From an uncultured Eubacteriales bacterium (GTDB lineage Bacteria > Bacillota > Clostridia > Christensenellales > UBA1242): a DNA stretch of 7,423 bases. The notes beneath the pieces were generated by a model. The model was not told the origin of the DNA. It worked only from the letters and a program-made list of their open reading frames with translations, and searched no databases. Below, piece by piece: positions 1-5,562 of this stretch (positions are counted from its first letter, which is position 1; every line of letters begins with the position of its first letter). The stretch covers positions 1-7,423 of the forward strand of contig CATZIR010000029.1 of the NCBI GenBank assembly GCA_958420145.1, written 5' to 3'. The position numbers and the translations under genes were made by a program.

Positions 1-428
1 AGTTTGCCGTCACTAACCACATACTCGTCTTGCTCCAAAAACTCAGTTTTAATATACCCCGATGTCGAATCATAATTTTCGTCTACTTCTACATACGAGT
101 ATGTTAATAGCATCGAAACAGAACCGTCAGCGTTCCTTTTGCTAGATATTTGATAATTTACCAAAGCATCGCCATAGTTAGATGATAGTATTTCTCTAAA
201 GGCTTGACTAAATTCCAAAAAGTTTTCACCTTGGTTTAGACCCATATCTTTGACAATATCTTTAGGACGAAATTCGGTGAGACTTGTTGCATAACTTGGT
301 TTCACATACTCACCCTTTCGATTGGTGACGCCATTGTTAAGAGTCTCGGTTACAAGTTTTCCTTTGGTTATTCCATTATCTTCTACTTGCCTAAAAACTT
401 TGTTTAGTCTTTCCACACTTGCATATTG
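1..428 (-). pseudogene. C-terminal continuation of the lipoprotein gene, in a shifted frame (partial at left edge)
   Basis: Directly downstream of the lipoprotein start fragment, a different minus-strand frame stays open for about 142 codons, from just after a TAA at 429-431 to the window edge. It has no start codon or ribosome binding site of its own at its beginning. Its translation looks like ordinary protein (it begins QYASVERLNKVFRQVEDNG and continues with mixed polar and aromatic residues), so it is almost certainly the rest of the same protein. The shift needed is -1, equivalent to one missing base between 404 and 431. I see no X-XXY-YYZ slippery heptamer in that interval, which favours a mutation or sequence error over programmed frameshifting. 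I recognise no domain in this part. The true end lies outside the window. Confidence 0.72.
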
Positions 429-859
429 TTAGAAGTGTCAACTTCGTAGTCGGCAAGTTCGTAGTAAAATTTATCACCAGACAATGCTTCTACTTCTGTG
501 CTTTTACCAATTAGTGTATTATTTTGATAAACTAATTTTTCAAAGTCAAAAGTGTAGTTATCTTCGCAAGATAAGGAGTAATCTCTACCAATTTTCCACA
601 ATGCAAAATTTTCTTCGTCGGTGTAATCAACTTGTTTTTTACAGACAGTACATTCTTTTTTACCTTGGTTAAAAACAAGGTCGTGTGTTCCCCTATCAAA
701 CTGTTCGTCATCACACGCTCTGCAGTTGTGCCAATGTTCTTGACTGTCGTACGACCACTTGATTTCTGCCTCGTGCTTCGCCTTGCAACCCGAAAGTCCA
801 AACGATAGCAAATCAACAAATGCCAATAATATTGTTGTTAATAAACTTTTTTTCTTCAT
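404..859 (-). CDS. Lipoprotein with paired CxxC motifs, N-terminal fragment (frameshifted)
   Basis: Residues 1-25 form a lipoprotein signal peptide: a Lys-rich start (MKKK), a hydrophobic stretch, then the lipobox LSGC with the lipidated Cys at 25, so the product should be anchored to the outer face of the cytoplasmic membrane. Residues 43-73 hold HWHNCRAC (C46, C49), His59 and CTVC (C70, C73), resembling the short His/Cys-rich repeats seen in secreted proteins of gut Firmicutes and possibly a small zinc-binding unit. The ATG at 857-859 is preceded at good spacing by a purine-rich AAGGGGG. The frame stops at TAA 404-406 after 151 residues, but coding continues in the -1 frame to the left edge, so this is the front part of a longer protein. 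Function is unknown. Confidence 0.75.
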   Translation of the reverse strand: MKKKSLLTTILLAFVDLLSFGLSGCKAKHEAEIKWSYDSQEHWHNCRACDDEQFDRGTHDLVFNQGKKECTVCKKQVDYTDEENFALWKIGRDYSLSCEDNYTFDFEKLVYQNNTLIGKSTEVEALSGDKFYYELADYEVDTSNNMQVWKD

Positions 860-1082
860 AATTTCCCCCTTGATTAATATGAAAATTTACCAGCAACTGC
901 CATATAAATATAAATTTTGTTATCACTAATATCATTACAATAAATTATGTATGCATAAGCAATATAACAAAATTTTTTGAAATTTCATATAAAAATTACA
1001 ACTTTTTGGCACAAAAATTAGCAAAAAACTGTTTTGTAATTAAAAAATTGAAATTATATACCCACTATTGCACTCAAAAAAT

Positions 1083-1116
1083 AAAAAAACACCAGTATTT
1101 TTGCAGGTGGTTTTTT
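1083..1116. terminator. Terminator-like hairpin in the intergenic gap
   Basis: CACC at 1090-1093 pairs with GGTG at 1106-1109. After one A/G mismatch, six A-T pairs extend the stem outward (1083-1088 with 1111-1116). The loop is 12 bases. T-rich tracts follow in both directions, so it could terminate either strand. The GC core is only four pairs, and no gene ends right beside it on either strand, so its client transcript is unclear. Confidence 0.4.
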
Positions 1117-1291
1117 ATTGATTTTTTATAAATTTATTTGTTTTATTCTTTAAGTTCATAGTCGATAAAACAATATAAAACTCTATCAAATTTATCAAAA
1201 ATACTTTAATATCGTATAAAAATTATTAAAATGTGCGTCGTTATATATCAAACAATGCTTATTTTCTCTTATCAGTTTAATTGACTAAGTC

Positions 1292-1320
1292 TTGACAAGT
1301 TAAAGTTAGATTGCTATACT
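1292..1320 (+). promoter_or_regulatory. Near-consensus sigma-A promoter of the unknown gene
   Basis: A perfect -35 box TTGACA (1292-1297), a 17-base spacer and the -10 box TATACT (1315-1320, five of six consensus bases). The expected transcription start, about seven bases after the -10 box, falls at 1327, which is the A of the ATG. A second TTGACT lies at 1281-1286 but has no matching -10 box at standard spacing. Confidence 0.8.
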
Positions 1321-1326
1321 TTTTGT

Positions 1327-1866
1327 ATGAGTTATAGCGAATACAACGATTTATATAAAAAAGCACAAAAAAATAAAAACGCACCATATGTGTGCTTCTC
1401 TTTCGATTTAGCTGGAAGCAAGAAATTAAACAGTGAGCAATTTGCTTTTCAGCAAGAAGCAATGATTCAAACAATGAAAGATATGGTAACATTGATTAAA
1501 CATTTAGAGCAAAAAAATAACACAAAAATATTGCTTAGTGATGAAAATGTTAAAATTTGTCCTGAAATAACTAGCAAAAATTTTTTTGTATTTCTTAACA
1601 ATCCTTGCACTACTTCTGGAGATTTTCATGCATTCTATGTCTACAACAACTCAATAAAAGAAAAAGACTTTTTAAAATTATTTTTGCACTGTGCCAAAGC
1701 AAATAATCTTTACTATAACTATCACTTTCAAAGTGCTAATTTTGAAACAACAAAAATTCAAGAAAGCCACAGCAAGTATTATATAGGCGATTGTATAGGT
1801 TATTTGAATTACAACAAAAATGACAAAATAATTTCTGTTGCAAACCAAAACGAGGAAAGTTTTTAG
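1327..1866 (+). CDS. Protein of unknown function, probably translated from a leaderless mRNA
   Basis: I do not recognise this 179-residue protein. It has no signal peptide or membrane helix, is rich in Lys, Asn, Tyr and Phe, and has four scattered Cys, so it is probably cytoplasmic. Two stretches stand out: a hydrophobic strand ending in FDLAGSK (Asp27, residues 25-32) and SGDFHAFYVY (Gly98-Asp99, residues 97-106). These loosely recall the first metal-binding strand and the GD hairpin of class III nucleotidyl cyclase or GGDEF folds. That is a pattern impression only, and key residues further on are not recognisable. The ATG at 1327 has no Shine-Dalgarno and coincides with the predicted transcription start. 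The next in-frame ATG (residue 46) would remove the FDLAGSK strand. The gene is convergent with ssrA and shares its terminator. Its base composition is more AT-rich than the neighbouring core genes. Confidence 0.8.
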   Translation: MSYSEYNDLYKKAQKNKNAPYVCFSFDLAGSKKLNSEQFAFQQEAMIQTMKDMVTLIKHLEQKNNTKILLSDENVKICPEITSKNFFVFLNNPCTTSGDFHAFYVYNNSIKEKDFLKLFLHCAKANNLYYNYHFQSANFETTKIQESHSKYYIGDCIGYLNYNKNDKIISVANQNEESF

Positions 1867-1884
1867 TTTATGATATTAAAAATC

Positions 1885-1917
1885 AAAAAAATCTTAGGAT
1901 TGTCCTAAGATTTTTCT
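1885..1917. terminator. Bidirectional terminator between the unknown gene and ssrA
   Basis: A perfect nine-base stem (ATCTTAGGA at 1891-1899 with TCCTAAGAT at 1903-1911) closes a three-base loop. An A run lies on the left and a T run on the right, giving a U tract after the stem on both strands. It lies four bases beyond the mature 3' end of tmRNA and about 20 bases after the unknown gene, so it should end both converging transcripts. Confidence 0.9.
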
Positions 1918-1920
1918 TTA

Positions 1921-2278
1921 TGGTGGAGGTGGAGAGAATCGAACTCTCGTCCAAACTTGCGAATAAAGTTCTTCTACATATTTAGTTTGTTTTTAATAGT
2001 TAAAAAACAGAAACAAACAAAACTATTTTTTAACTCGCTCTTTAATTAATAAGTTAGGCTAGGAGCAAACCGAACTTATTTTCTCGCTATATAATATTCT
2101 ATCTCACTCGCAAGAAATAGTGAGTAGAACAATGTTTGTCTAACTAAAAAAAGGTTTAATTAGCAAGCATACGCATAATTTGTGTTTGCGTTTAATTTTT
2201 TGCCGTGTTTAATGTGTCCAGCCACACAATATGCTTATAACTTTCTCCTAACAAATCTGTCGAAACCTGTTCACCCCC
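1921..2278 (-). ncRNA. ssrA: Transfer-messenger RNA (tmRNA)
   Basis: A 358-base one-piece tmRNA, close in length to the 363-base E. coli molecule. The 5' end GGGGGUG (2278-2272) pairs with CACCUCC near the 3' end to form the acceptor stem, including a G-U third pair, followed by A and an encoded CCA (1921-1923). The T arm (GAGAG, UUCGAUU, CUCUC) and the 5' GGUUUCGAC segment typical of tmRNA are present. The mRNA-like part aligns with E. coli: CAAAAAA, a short U/A stretch, then the resume codon GCA at 2187-2189. With SmpB it enters stalled ribosomes, adds the tag and releases them. The smpB stop codon ends one base before the mature 5' end, so tmRNA is probably cut from the smpB transcript, with RNase P making the 5' end. 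I see no convincing promoter of its own. Confidence 0.96.
2160..2189 (-). other. tmRNA tag-peptide reading frame
   Basis: Starting at the resume codon GCA (2187-2189), the frame reads ANTNYAYAC and stops at TAA (2160-2162). The start is well placed: CAAAAAAUUAAAC precedes it, matching CAAAAAAUAGUC before the E. coli GCA-AAC. The NYA segment matches the E. coli tag ANDENYALAA, but the tag is nine residues long and ends Ala-Cys instead of Ala-Ala. The neighbouring frame would end LAN at a second TAA (2157-2159). Confidence 0.7.
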
Positions 2279-2279
2279 G

Positions 2280-2723
2280 TTAGAAGTTTTTAAGTTTTCT
2301 CGCAACTTCCCTATCTTGTTCTCTACGCTTGATTGTTTCACGCTTATCGTAAAGTTTCTTGCCCTTTGCAGTAGCAATTTCTACTTTTACCAAATTGCCT
2401 TTGAAATAAACATTGGTTGGAATGATAGTGAGTGCTTTTTCTTTTGTTTGGCGTTCTAGTTTTAGAATTTCTCTTTTTGATAAGAGCAATTTTCTATCTC
2501 GCCTTTCATTAGGCTTAAATGCACTTGATTGCTTGTATGGTTTGATATACATATTTTTTAGGTATACTTCGCCACCACGCAAAAAGACAAAACTATCTAA
2601 CAAACTTGCTTCGCCGTTTCTTAGAGATTTTACTTCTGAGCCTTCTAGCACAATTCCTGCTTCAAATTTGTCTTCGATAAAATACTCAAAGTTTGCTTTT
2701 TTATTGTTTACAATCAACTGCAT
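2280..2723 (-). CDS. smpB: SsrA-binding protein SmpB
   Basis: This 147-residue protein binds the tRNA-like domain of tmRNA and brings it to stalled ribosomes, where its tail occupies the empty mRNA channel. It carries the family signature almost throughout: GSEVKSLRNGEASLLDSFV near residue 30, RRDRKLLL around residue 75, then IPTNVYFKG, AKGKKLYDKRE and a basic C-terminal tail ending ARKLKNF. Length is normal for the family. I chose ATG 2721-2723 because AAGGAG (2729-2734) lies at proper spacing; a GTG six bases upstream overlaps that site and is unlikely. The gene follows rnr after an A-rich gap with no terminator and ends one base before tmRNA, so rnr, smpB and ssrA can be co-transcribed. 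A sigma-A promoter also lies just upstream. Confidence 0.96.
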   Translation of the reverse strand: MQLIVNNKKANFEYFIEDKFEAGIVLEGSEVKSLRNGEASLLDSFVFLRGGEVYLKNMYIKPYKQSSAFKPNERRDRKLLLSKREILKLERQTKEKALTIIPTNVYFKGNLVKVEIATAKGKKLYDKRETIKRREQDREVARKLKNF

Positions 2724-2734
2724 ATTCACTCCTT

Positions 2735-2763
2735 ATTATAATATGATTATTTGTGTTTTTCAA
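2735..2763 (-). promoter_or_regulatory. Sigma-A promoter upstream of smpB, overlapping its leader
   Basis: On the minus strand: TTGAAA (2758-2763), a 17-base spacer and a perfect TATAAT (2735-2740). The smpB Shine-Dalgarno AAGGAG (2729-2734) begins at the very next base, so a start seven bases after the -10 box (about 2728) would leave the Shine-Dalgarno out of the message. It could instead serve mainly to supply tmRNA, or translation may depend on read-through from rnr. Confidence 0.6.
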
Positions 2764-2802
2764 TGTTTTTTTTAATTATTATTGATTTTTTACTTTTTTT
2801 CT

Positions 2803-4791
2803 TTAATTTTTTGAGTTTTTTTCTAAAATTTTGAAATTAACTCGTCGTTCTGCCAAATTAACACTTACCACTTTTACTCTAACTTTGTCGCCTAGTTTGT
2901 AGGTAGTAATTCCGTTAGAAAGTTTTAGTTGTTTTTCGTTGTAAAGGTAGTTTGTGCCATCCAAACTCTCAACAGCCGTAAAGCCTTCGACCGTGTTATC
3001 AAGTTCGATAAATAGTCCATAGTTCATAACACCACTGATAACGCCGTCGTATTCGCTACCAATTTTGTCTTTCATATATCTAGCCTTGTAGTAGTCGTCT
3101 ACATCTCTCTCTGCTCTTTGTGCCGACAGTTCTGTGTCGCTACTTTGATTAGATGCACTAACAACAAATTTTCTTAGTTTGTTAATTTCGCTATCGTCAA
3201 GTTGCTTTCTTAGATACTCTTTGATGATTCTGTGAATGGTAAGGTCTGGGTATCTTCTAATAGGACTTGTAAAGTGACAATAGTATGTGGCAGCAAGACC
3301 AAAGTGACCTAGGCAATCTGGCGCATATTTTGCTTTTTGCATTGCACGAAGAAGCACTTTGTTTACCACTTCTTTCATTGGATTGTTATCTAGTTTAGCC
3401 AAAAATTCGGCTATATCTTTTGGCTTGATGTCGACATCTTTAAGTGACAAGCCTAGAACAGCAACAAATTCGTTAAAATCTCTTAGTTTGTCTGTATCTG
3501 GTTTTTCGTGAATACGATATACAAATGGAATTTTAAGTTTTTGGAAGTGTTCAGCCACAGTTTCGTTGGCTAAAAGCATAAACGACTCAATAATTCTTTC
3601 ACTCATTGTTCTTGGCCTTTTTTCAAGAGTGATAACTTCCATAGTCTTTGGGTCGGTGATAATTTTTGGCTCTGGAATTTCAAAGTCCAAACTGCCCCTA
3701 TTTTTACGCATTTTTTCTAGTATCAAGCAAAGTTTTTCCATATCTTTTAGCATTGGAATTAGGTGCGAATATTTTTCACACATCTCTTGGTCACCCTGCA
3801 AGATTTTAGTAACTTTGTTGTAGGTCATACGATTGGTGCTTTTGATAGCGCTTTCGCAAATTTTATGGTCAAGTAGTTTGCCGTTTGGGTCTACCGTCAT
3901 AATGCAAGATAGTGTTAGTCTATCTTCGCCTTCAACAAGTGAGCAACAGCCATTAGAAATCTCTTCTGGAAGCATTGGCAAAACTAGGTTTGGAAAATAG
4001 ACACTAGTTCCACGATTAAATGCTTCTTTGTCTAGTTTACTACCAAACTTAACATACTCGCCCACATCGGCAATATGGACGCCTAGCACATAGTTGCCGT
4101 CTACCATTTCAAGGCTAACGGCGTCGTCAAAGTCTTTGCTGTCATCACCGTCGATTGTGATTATTAACTTGTCACGGAAGTCCACCCTATGTGGAATTAT
4201 CTTGTCTAGTGGCTTAGCAGAAACCAACTTTGCTTCTTCCATAACTTCTTGTGGAAATTCTTCGATAAGTTCATACGAGCGCACAATGCTCATAACATCG
4301 GTGTATGGGTTTTGATTGTTTGGTCCTAAAACTTCGACAACTTCGCCTTCCAAATTCTTGCCGTCATATTTTGTTAGGTGCACAACAACTTTGTCGCCAT
4401 ACACTGCATTTTTGATTTTATCTTTCTTTATAAAAACATCGCGAGATATTTTTTTGTTATCTGGAACTACAAAAGAAAAACCCTTGAAAACTTGTATTTG
4501 ACCAACAACAGTTTTTAGGTTATGCGAAAGAATTTTCTCCACCCTGCCTTCACACTTTTTGCCTTCTTGGTGGTTAGTTACGCTAACCAAAACTTCGTCG
4601 TCATTAATAGCACCATTAAGAGCGCTTGCTGGAATAAAGATGTCTTCGTCACTATCTTCTCGCACCAAAAATGCGTAGCCCTGTTTATTGCCTACGATTT
4701 TGCCTTTGATTAAGTTAGCACTACTGCTAACTTTTTTATTTCGATGTGTTTTGCCACTTGGTTTGTGACTTAATCTACTATTTTTCTTCAT
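2803..4791 (-). CDS. rnr: Ribonuclease R, short form
   Basis: A 662-residue 3'-5' exoribonuclease of the RNase II/RNB family, which degrades structured RNA and the defective messages released by trans-translation. Domains in order: a basic N-terminus; two cold-shock-like OB folds (about residues 28-75 and 95-140); the RNB catalytic domain with TIDGDDSKDFDDA, in which D214, D220, D222 and D223 match the metal-binding Asp residues of RNase II; the HFTSPIRRYPDLTIHR segment carrying the catalytic Arg; and a C-terminal S1 domain (about the last 85 residues, DGVISGVMNYGLFIEL). It is shorter than E. coli (813) or B. subtilis (779) RNase R and lacks the N-terminal winged helix and long Lys-rich tail. 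ATG 4789-4791 is preferred because AAGGAG (4796-4801) lies four bases upstream; a TTG further up overlaps that region. It follows secG across a terminator hairpin. Confidence 0.95.
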   Translation of the reverse strand: MKKNSRLSHKPSGKTHRNKKVSSSANLIKGKIVGNKQGYAFLVREDSDEDIFIPASALNGAINDDEVLVSVTNHQEGKKCEGRVEKILSHNLKTVVGQIQVFKGFSFVVPDNKKISRDVFIKKDKIKNAVYGDKVVVHLTKYDGKNLEGEVVEVLGPNNQNPYTDVMSIVRSYELIEEFPQEVMEEAKLVSAKPLDKIIPHRVDFRDKLIITIDGDDSKDFDDAVSLEMVDGNYVLGVHIADVGEYVKFGSKLDKEAFNRGTSVYFPNLVLPMLPEEISNGCCSLVEGEDRLTLSCIMTVDPNGKLLDHKICESAIKSTNRMTYNKVTKILQGDQEMCEKYSHLIPMLKDMEKLCLILEKMRKNRGSLDFEIPEPKIITDPKTMEVITLEKRPRTMSERIIESFMLLANETVAEHFQKLKIPFVYRIHEKPDTDKLRDFNEFVAVLGLSLKDVDIKPKDIAEFLAKLDNNPMKEVVNKVLLRAMQKAKYAPDCLGHFGLAATYYCHFTSPIRRYPDLTIHRIIKEYLRKQLDDSEINKLRKFVVSASNQSSDTELSAQRAERDVDDYYKARYMKDKIGSEYDGVISGVMNYGLFIELDNTVEGFTAVESLDGTNYLYNEKQLKLSNGITTYKLGDKVRVKVVSVNLAERRVNFKILEKNSKN

Positions 4792-4803
4792 AATTCTCCT
4801 TAA

Positions 4804-4830
4804 CAAAAAAGGCTCAAAATAGAGCCTTTA
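4804..4830 (-). terminator. Terminator between secG and rnr
   Basis: On the minus strand AAAGGCTC and GAGCCTTT (4808-4815 with 4822-4829) form an eight-pair stem around a six-base loop, followed by a six-T run (4805-4810). It lies 12 bases after the secG stop. The rnr Shine-Dalgarno starts only about three bases beyond the T run, so it may also act as an attenuator in the rnr leader. Confidence 0.8.
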
Positions 4831-4841
4831 TGTTTTCCTAC

Positions 4842-5150
4842 TTAGTTACCATTATAAATTCTAAGTGTTACAAAGAATACAAGTGCACAAACGATTAATA
4901 TAATGCCACAAATAATGATTAATTTTTTTAATCTGCCTTCTTTGGTAGAAGATTGATTTTGTGCATAGAAACTATCGCTTGAACCTGTAATAACATTGCT
5001 TCCACCTTCTGGGTTGCTTTCCATTCTCAAAACTGCAATTATGATTGCAATCGCACATAGCACAATAACTGCCATCAATACAATTCTAATTATTGGGAAA
5101 CTTGTTGAAACCCAAGGTGCTACAAGTAGTTGTTTTACATCATTAAACAT
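4842..5150 (-). CDS. secG: Preprotein translocase subunit SecG
   Basis: A 102-residue membrane protein with the SecG layout: two transmembrane helices (about residues 19-42 and 74-96) joined by a polar loop holding GSSDSFYAQNQSSTKEGRLKKL, which matches the conserved SecG loop (G-x-x-x-F-x-x-x-N, then T-x-x-G-x-L-x-x-L). SecG associates with SecYE in the cytoplasmic membrane and assists SecA-driven protein export. It is longer than the usual 75-80 residues because of an extra segment of about 15 residues (NDVKQLLVAPWVST) before the first helix. The ATG at 5148-5150 has GAGG a few bases upstream and a strong promoter with a 20-base leader. The position immediately before rnr-smpB-ssrA is the classic Firmicutes context and supports the call. 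A terminator follows it directly. Confidence 0.9.
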   Translation of the reverse strand: MFNDVKQLLVAPWVSTSFPIIRIVLMAVIVLCAIAIIIAVLRMESNPEGGSNVITGSSDSFYAQNQSSTKEGRLKKLIIICGIILIVCALVFFVTLRIYNGN

Positions 5151-5176
5151 AATATACCTCTATTTTTTTACGCATT

Positions 5177-5205
5177 ATTATAACATACAAAAACAAATCT
5201 ATCAA
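5177..5205 (-). promoter_or_regulatory. Sigma-A promoter of secG
   Basis: On the minus strand: TTGATA (5200-5205, five of six consensus bases), a 17-base spacer and a perfect TATAAT (5177-5182). The expected start is near 5170, giving a 20-base leader that includes the GAGG ribosome binding site. It is probably the main promoter for secG and, by read-through, for rnr and the genes after it. Confidence 0.85.
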
Positions 5206-5270
5206 CTATTTTTTTATTATTTTTGGCTAAAAATGTAAACTAGGCCAAATTTGACAAACCGTTTTATATC

Positions 5271-5302
5271 ATAAAATAAAAAAAGCCACTAAAAGTAGTG
5301 GC
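5271..5302 (-). terminator. Terminator after the 77-residue membrane protein
   Basis: On the minus strand GCCACTA and TAGTGGC (5296-5302 with 5285-5291) form a seven-pair stem with a four-base loop, followed by TTTTTTT and further T-rich sequence. It starts six bases after the stop codon and isolates the upstream unit from secG. Confidence 0.9.
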
Positions 5303-5308
5303 ATTAAG

Positions 5309-5542
5309 TTATACAAACAAGTATACGGCGCTAATTGCTACCAAGACAAAAGTTAGTATAAACCAACCCAAACTTAGTGGCTTAGCATCGTTCTTTTTTC
5401 TTATACTAAGATATAGCGACACGCCTGCAAGTAAAAATAGTATAAAAGAAATCAAGTTTCTTGTTGTAGTGTCAAGATGACGCACTAATGTATCAAATAT
5501 ATTATTAAAAAATCCATTAAGCATAACTGCATTAAAATTCAT
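5309..5542 (-). CDS. Small two-helix membrane protein of unknown function
   Basis: I do not recognise this 77-residue protein. It has an amphipathic N-terminal part (about residues 1-27), a hydrophobic helix (about 29-47, ISFILFLLAGVSLYLSI), a short charged loop RKKNDAK and a second helix (about 58-76, FILTFVLVAISAVYLFV) reaching the C-terminus. The basic loop suggests that both ends face outside and the loop is cytoplasmic. ATG 5540-5542 is preceded by AGGAGA (5551-5556). The gene has its own perfect-consensus promoter and a strong terminator, so it is a single-gene unit, although read-through from gpmI is possible because no terminator separates them. It sits where eno is often found in related gene orders. 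Its size and two-helix form resemble SecG, but it lacks the SecG loop motif, and the next gene is the better SecG. Confidence 0.8.
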   Translation of the reverse strand: MNFNAVMLNGFFNNIFDTLVRHLDTTTRNLISFILFLLAGVSLYLSIRKKNDAKPLSLGWFILTFVLVAISAVYLFV

Positions 5543-5562
5543 ATTATCTTTCTCCTAGGTGT

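Larger units (their letters stand above)
860..1326. other. AT-rich intergenic region between divergent genes
   Basis: This 467-base stretch separates the minus-strand lipoprotein gene from the plus-strand unknown gene. It is extremely AT-rich, with many A and T runs. I find no tRNA, no protein-like reading frame and no copy of the tmRNA 3' end. It holds the lipoprotein ribosome binding site at its left end, a hairpin with flanking T runs at 1083-1116, a weak minus-strand promoter-like match (TTGATA, 17 bases, TATTGT at 1170-1198), and the strong promoter of the unknown gene at its right end. A short untranslated RNA between about 1163 and 1080 on the minus strand is possible but not shown. 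Confidence 0.6.

Noticed and set aside
404..434. Programmed -1 frameshifting in the lipoprotein gene
   Set aside because: No X-XXY-YYZ heptamer in the zero frame and no evident downstream stem-loop; a one-base deletion or sequence error is simpler.
532..819. A 95-codon minus-strand frame inside the lipoprotein gene
   Set aside because: It overlaps the lipobox protein in another frame, has no ribosome binding site and its translation shows no protein-like features; the 404-859 frame has a signal peptide and paired CxxC.
1921..1960. tmRNA 3' end as a phage or island attachment site
   Set aside because: ssrA is a classic integration target, but I find no second copy of the 3' segment between 1 and 1920 and no integrase, so no element boundary can be shown here.
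2283..2312. Dedicated ssrA promoter inside the smpB 3' end
   Set aside because: TTGCGA is present but no TATAAT-like box lies 16-18 bases downstream of it at the right distance from 2278.
2192..2377. Minus-strand frame spanning the end of smpB and the start of ssrA
   Set aside because: It is an accidental frame across the tmRNA 5' region and the SmpB C-terminus, both of which are strongly identified.
2413..2775. Plus-strand frame of 120 codons opposite smpB
   Set aside because: Antisense to a conserved gene; its hydrophobic composition is what reverse-complement reading of Lys/Glu-rich coding DNA gives.
4851..4879. TATAAT within the 3' end of secG as an rnr promoter
   Set aside because: The -35 position (TATTCT) matches only two of six consensus bases and there is no extended -10, so it is not listed as a promoter.
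5251..5272. TTGACA on the plus strand at 5251-5256 as a promoter
   Set aside because: No -10 box is found at 16-18 base spacing, and no plus-strand gene follows.
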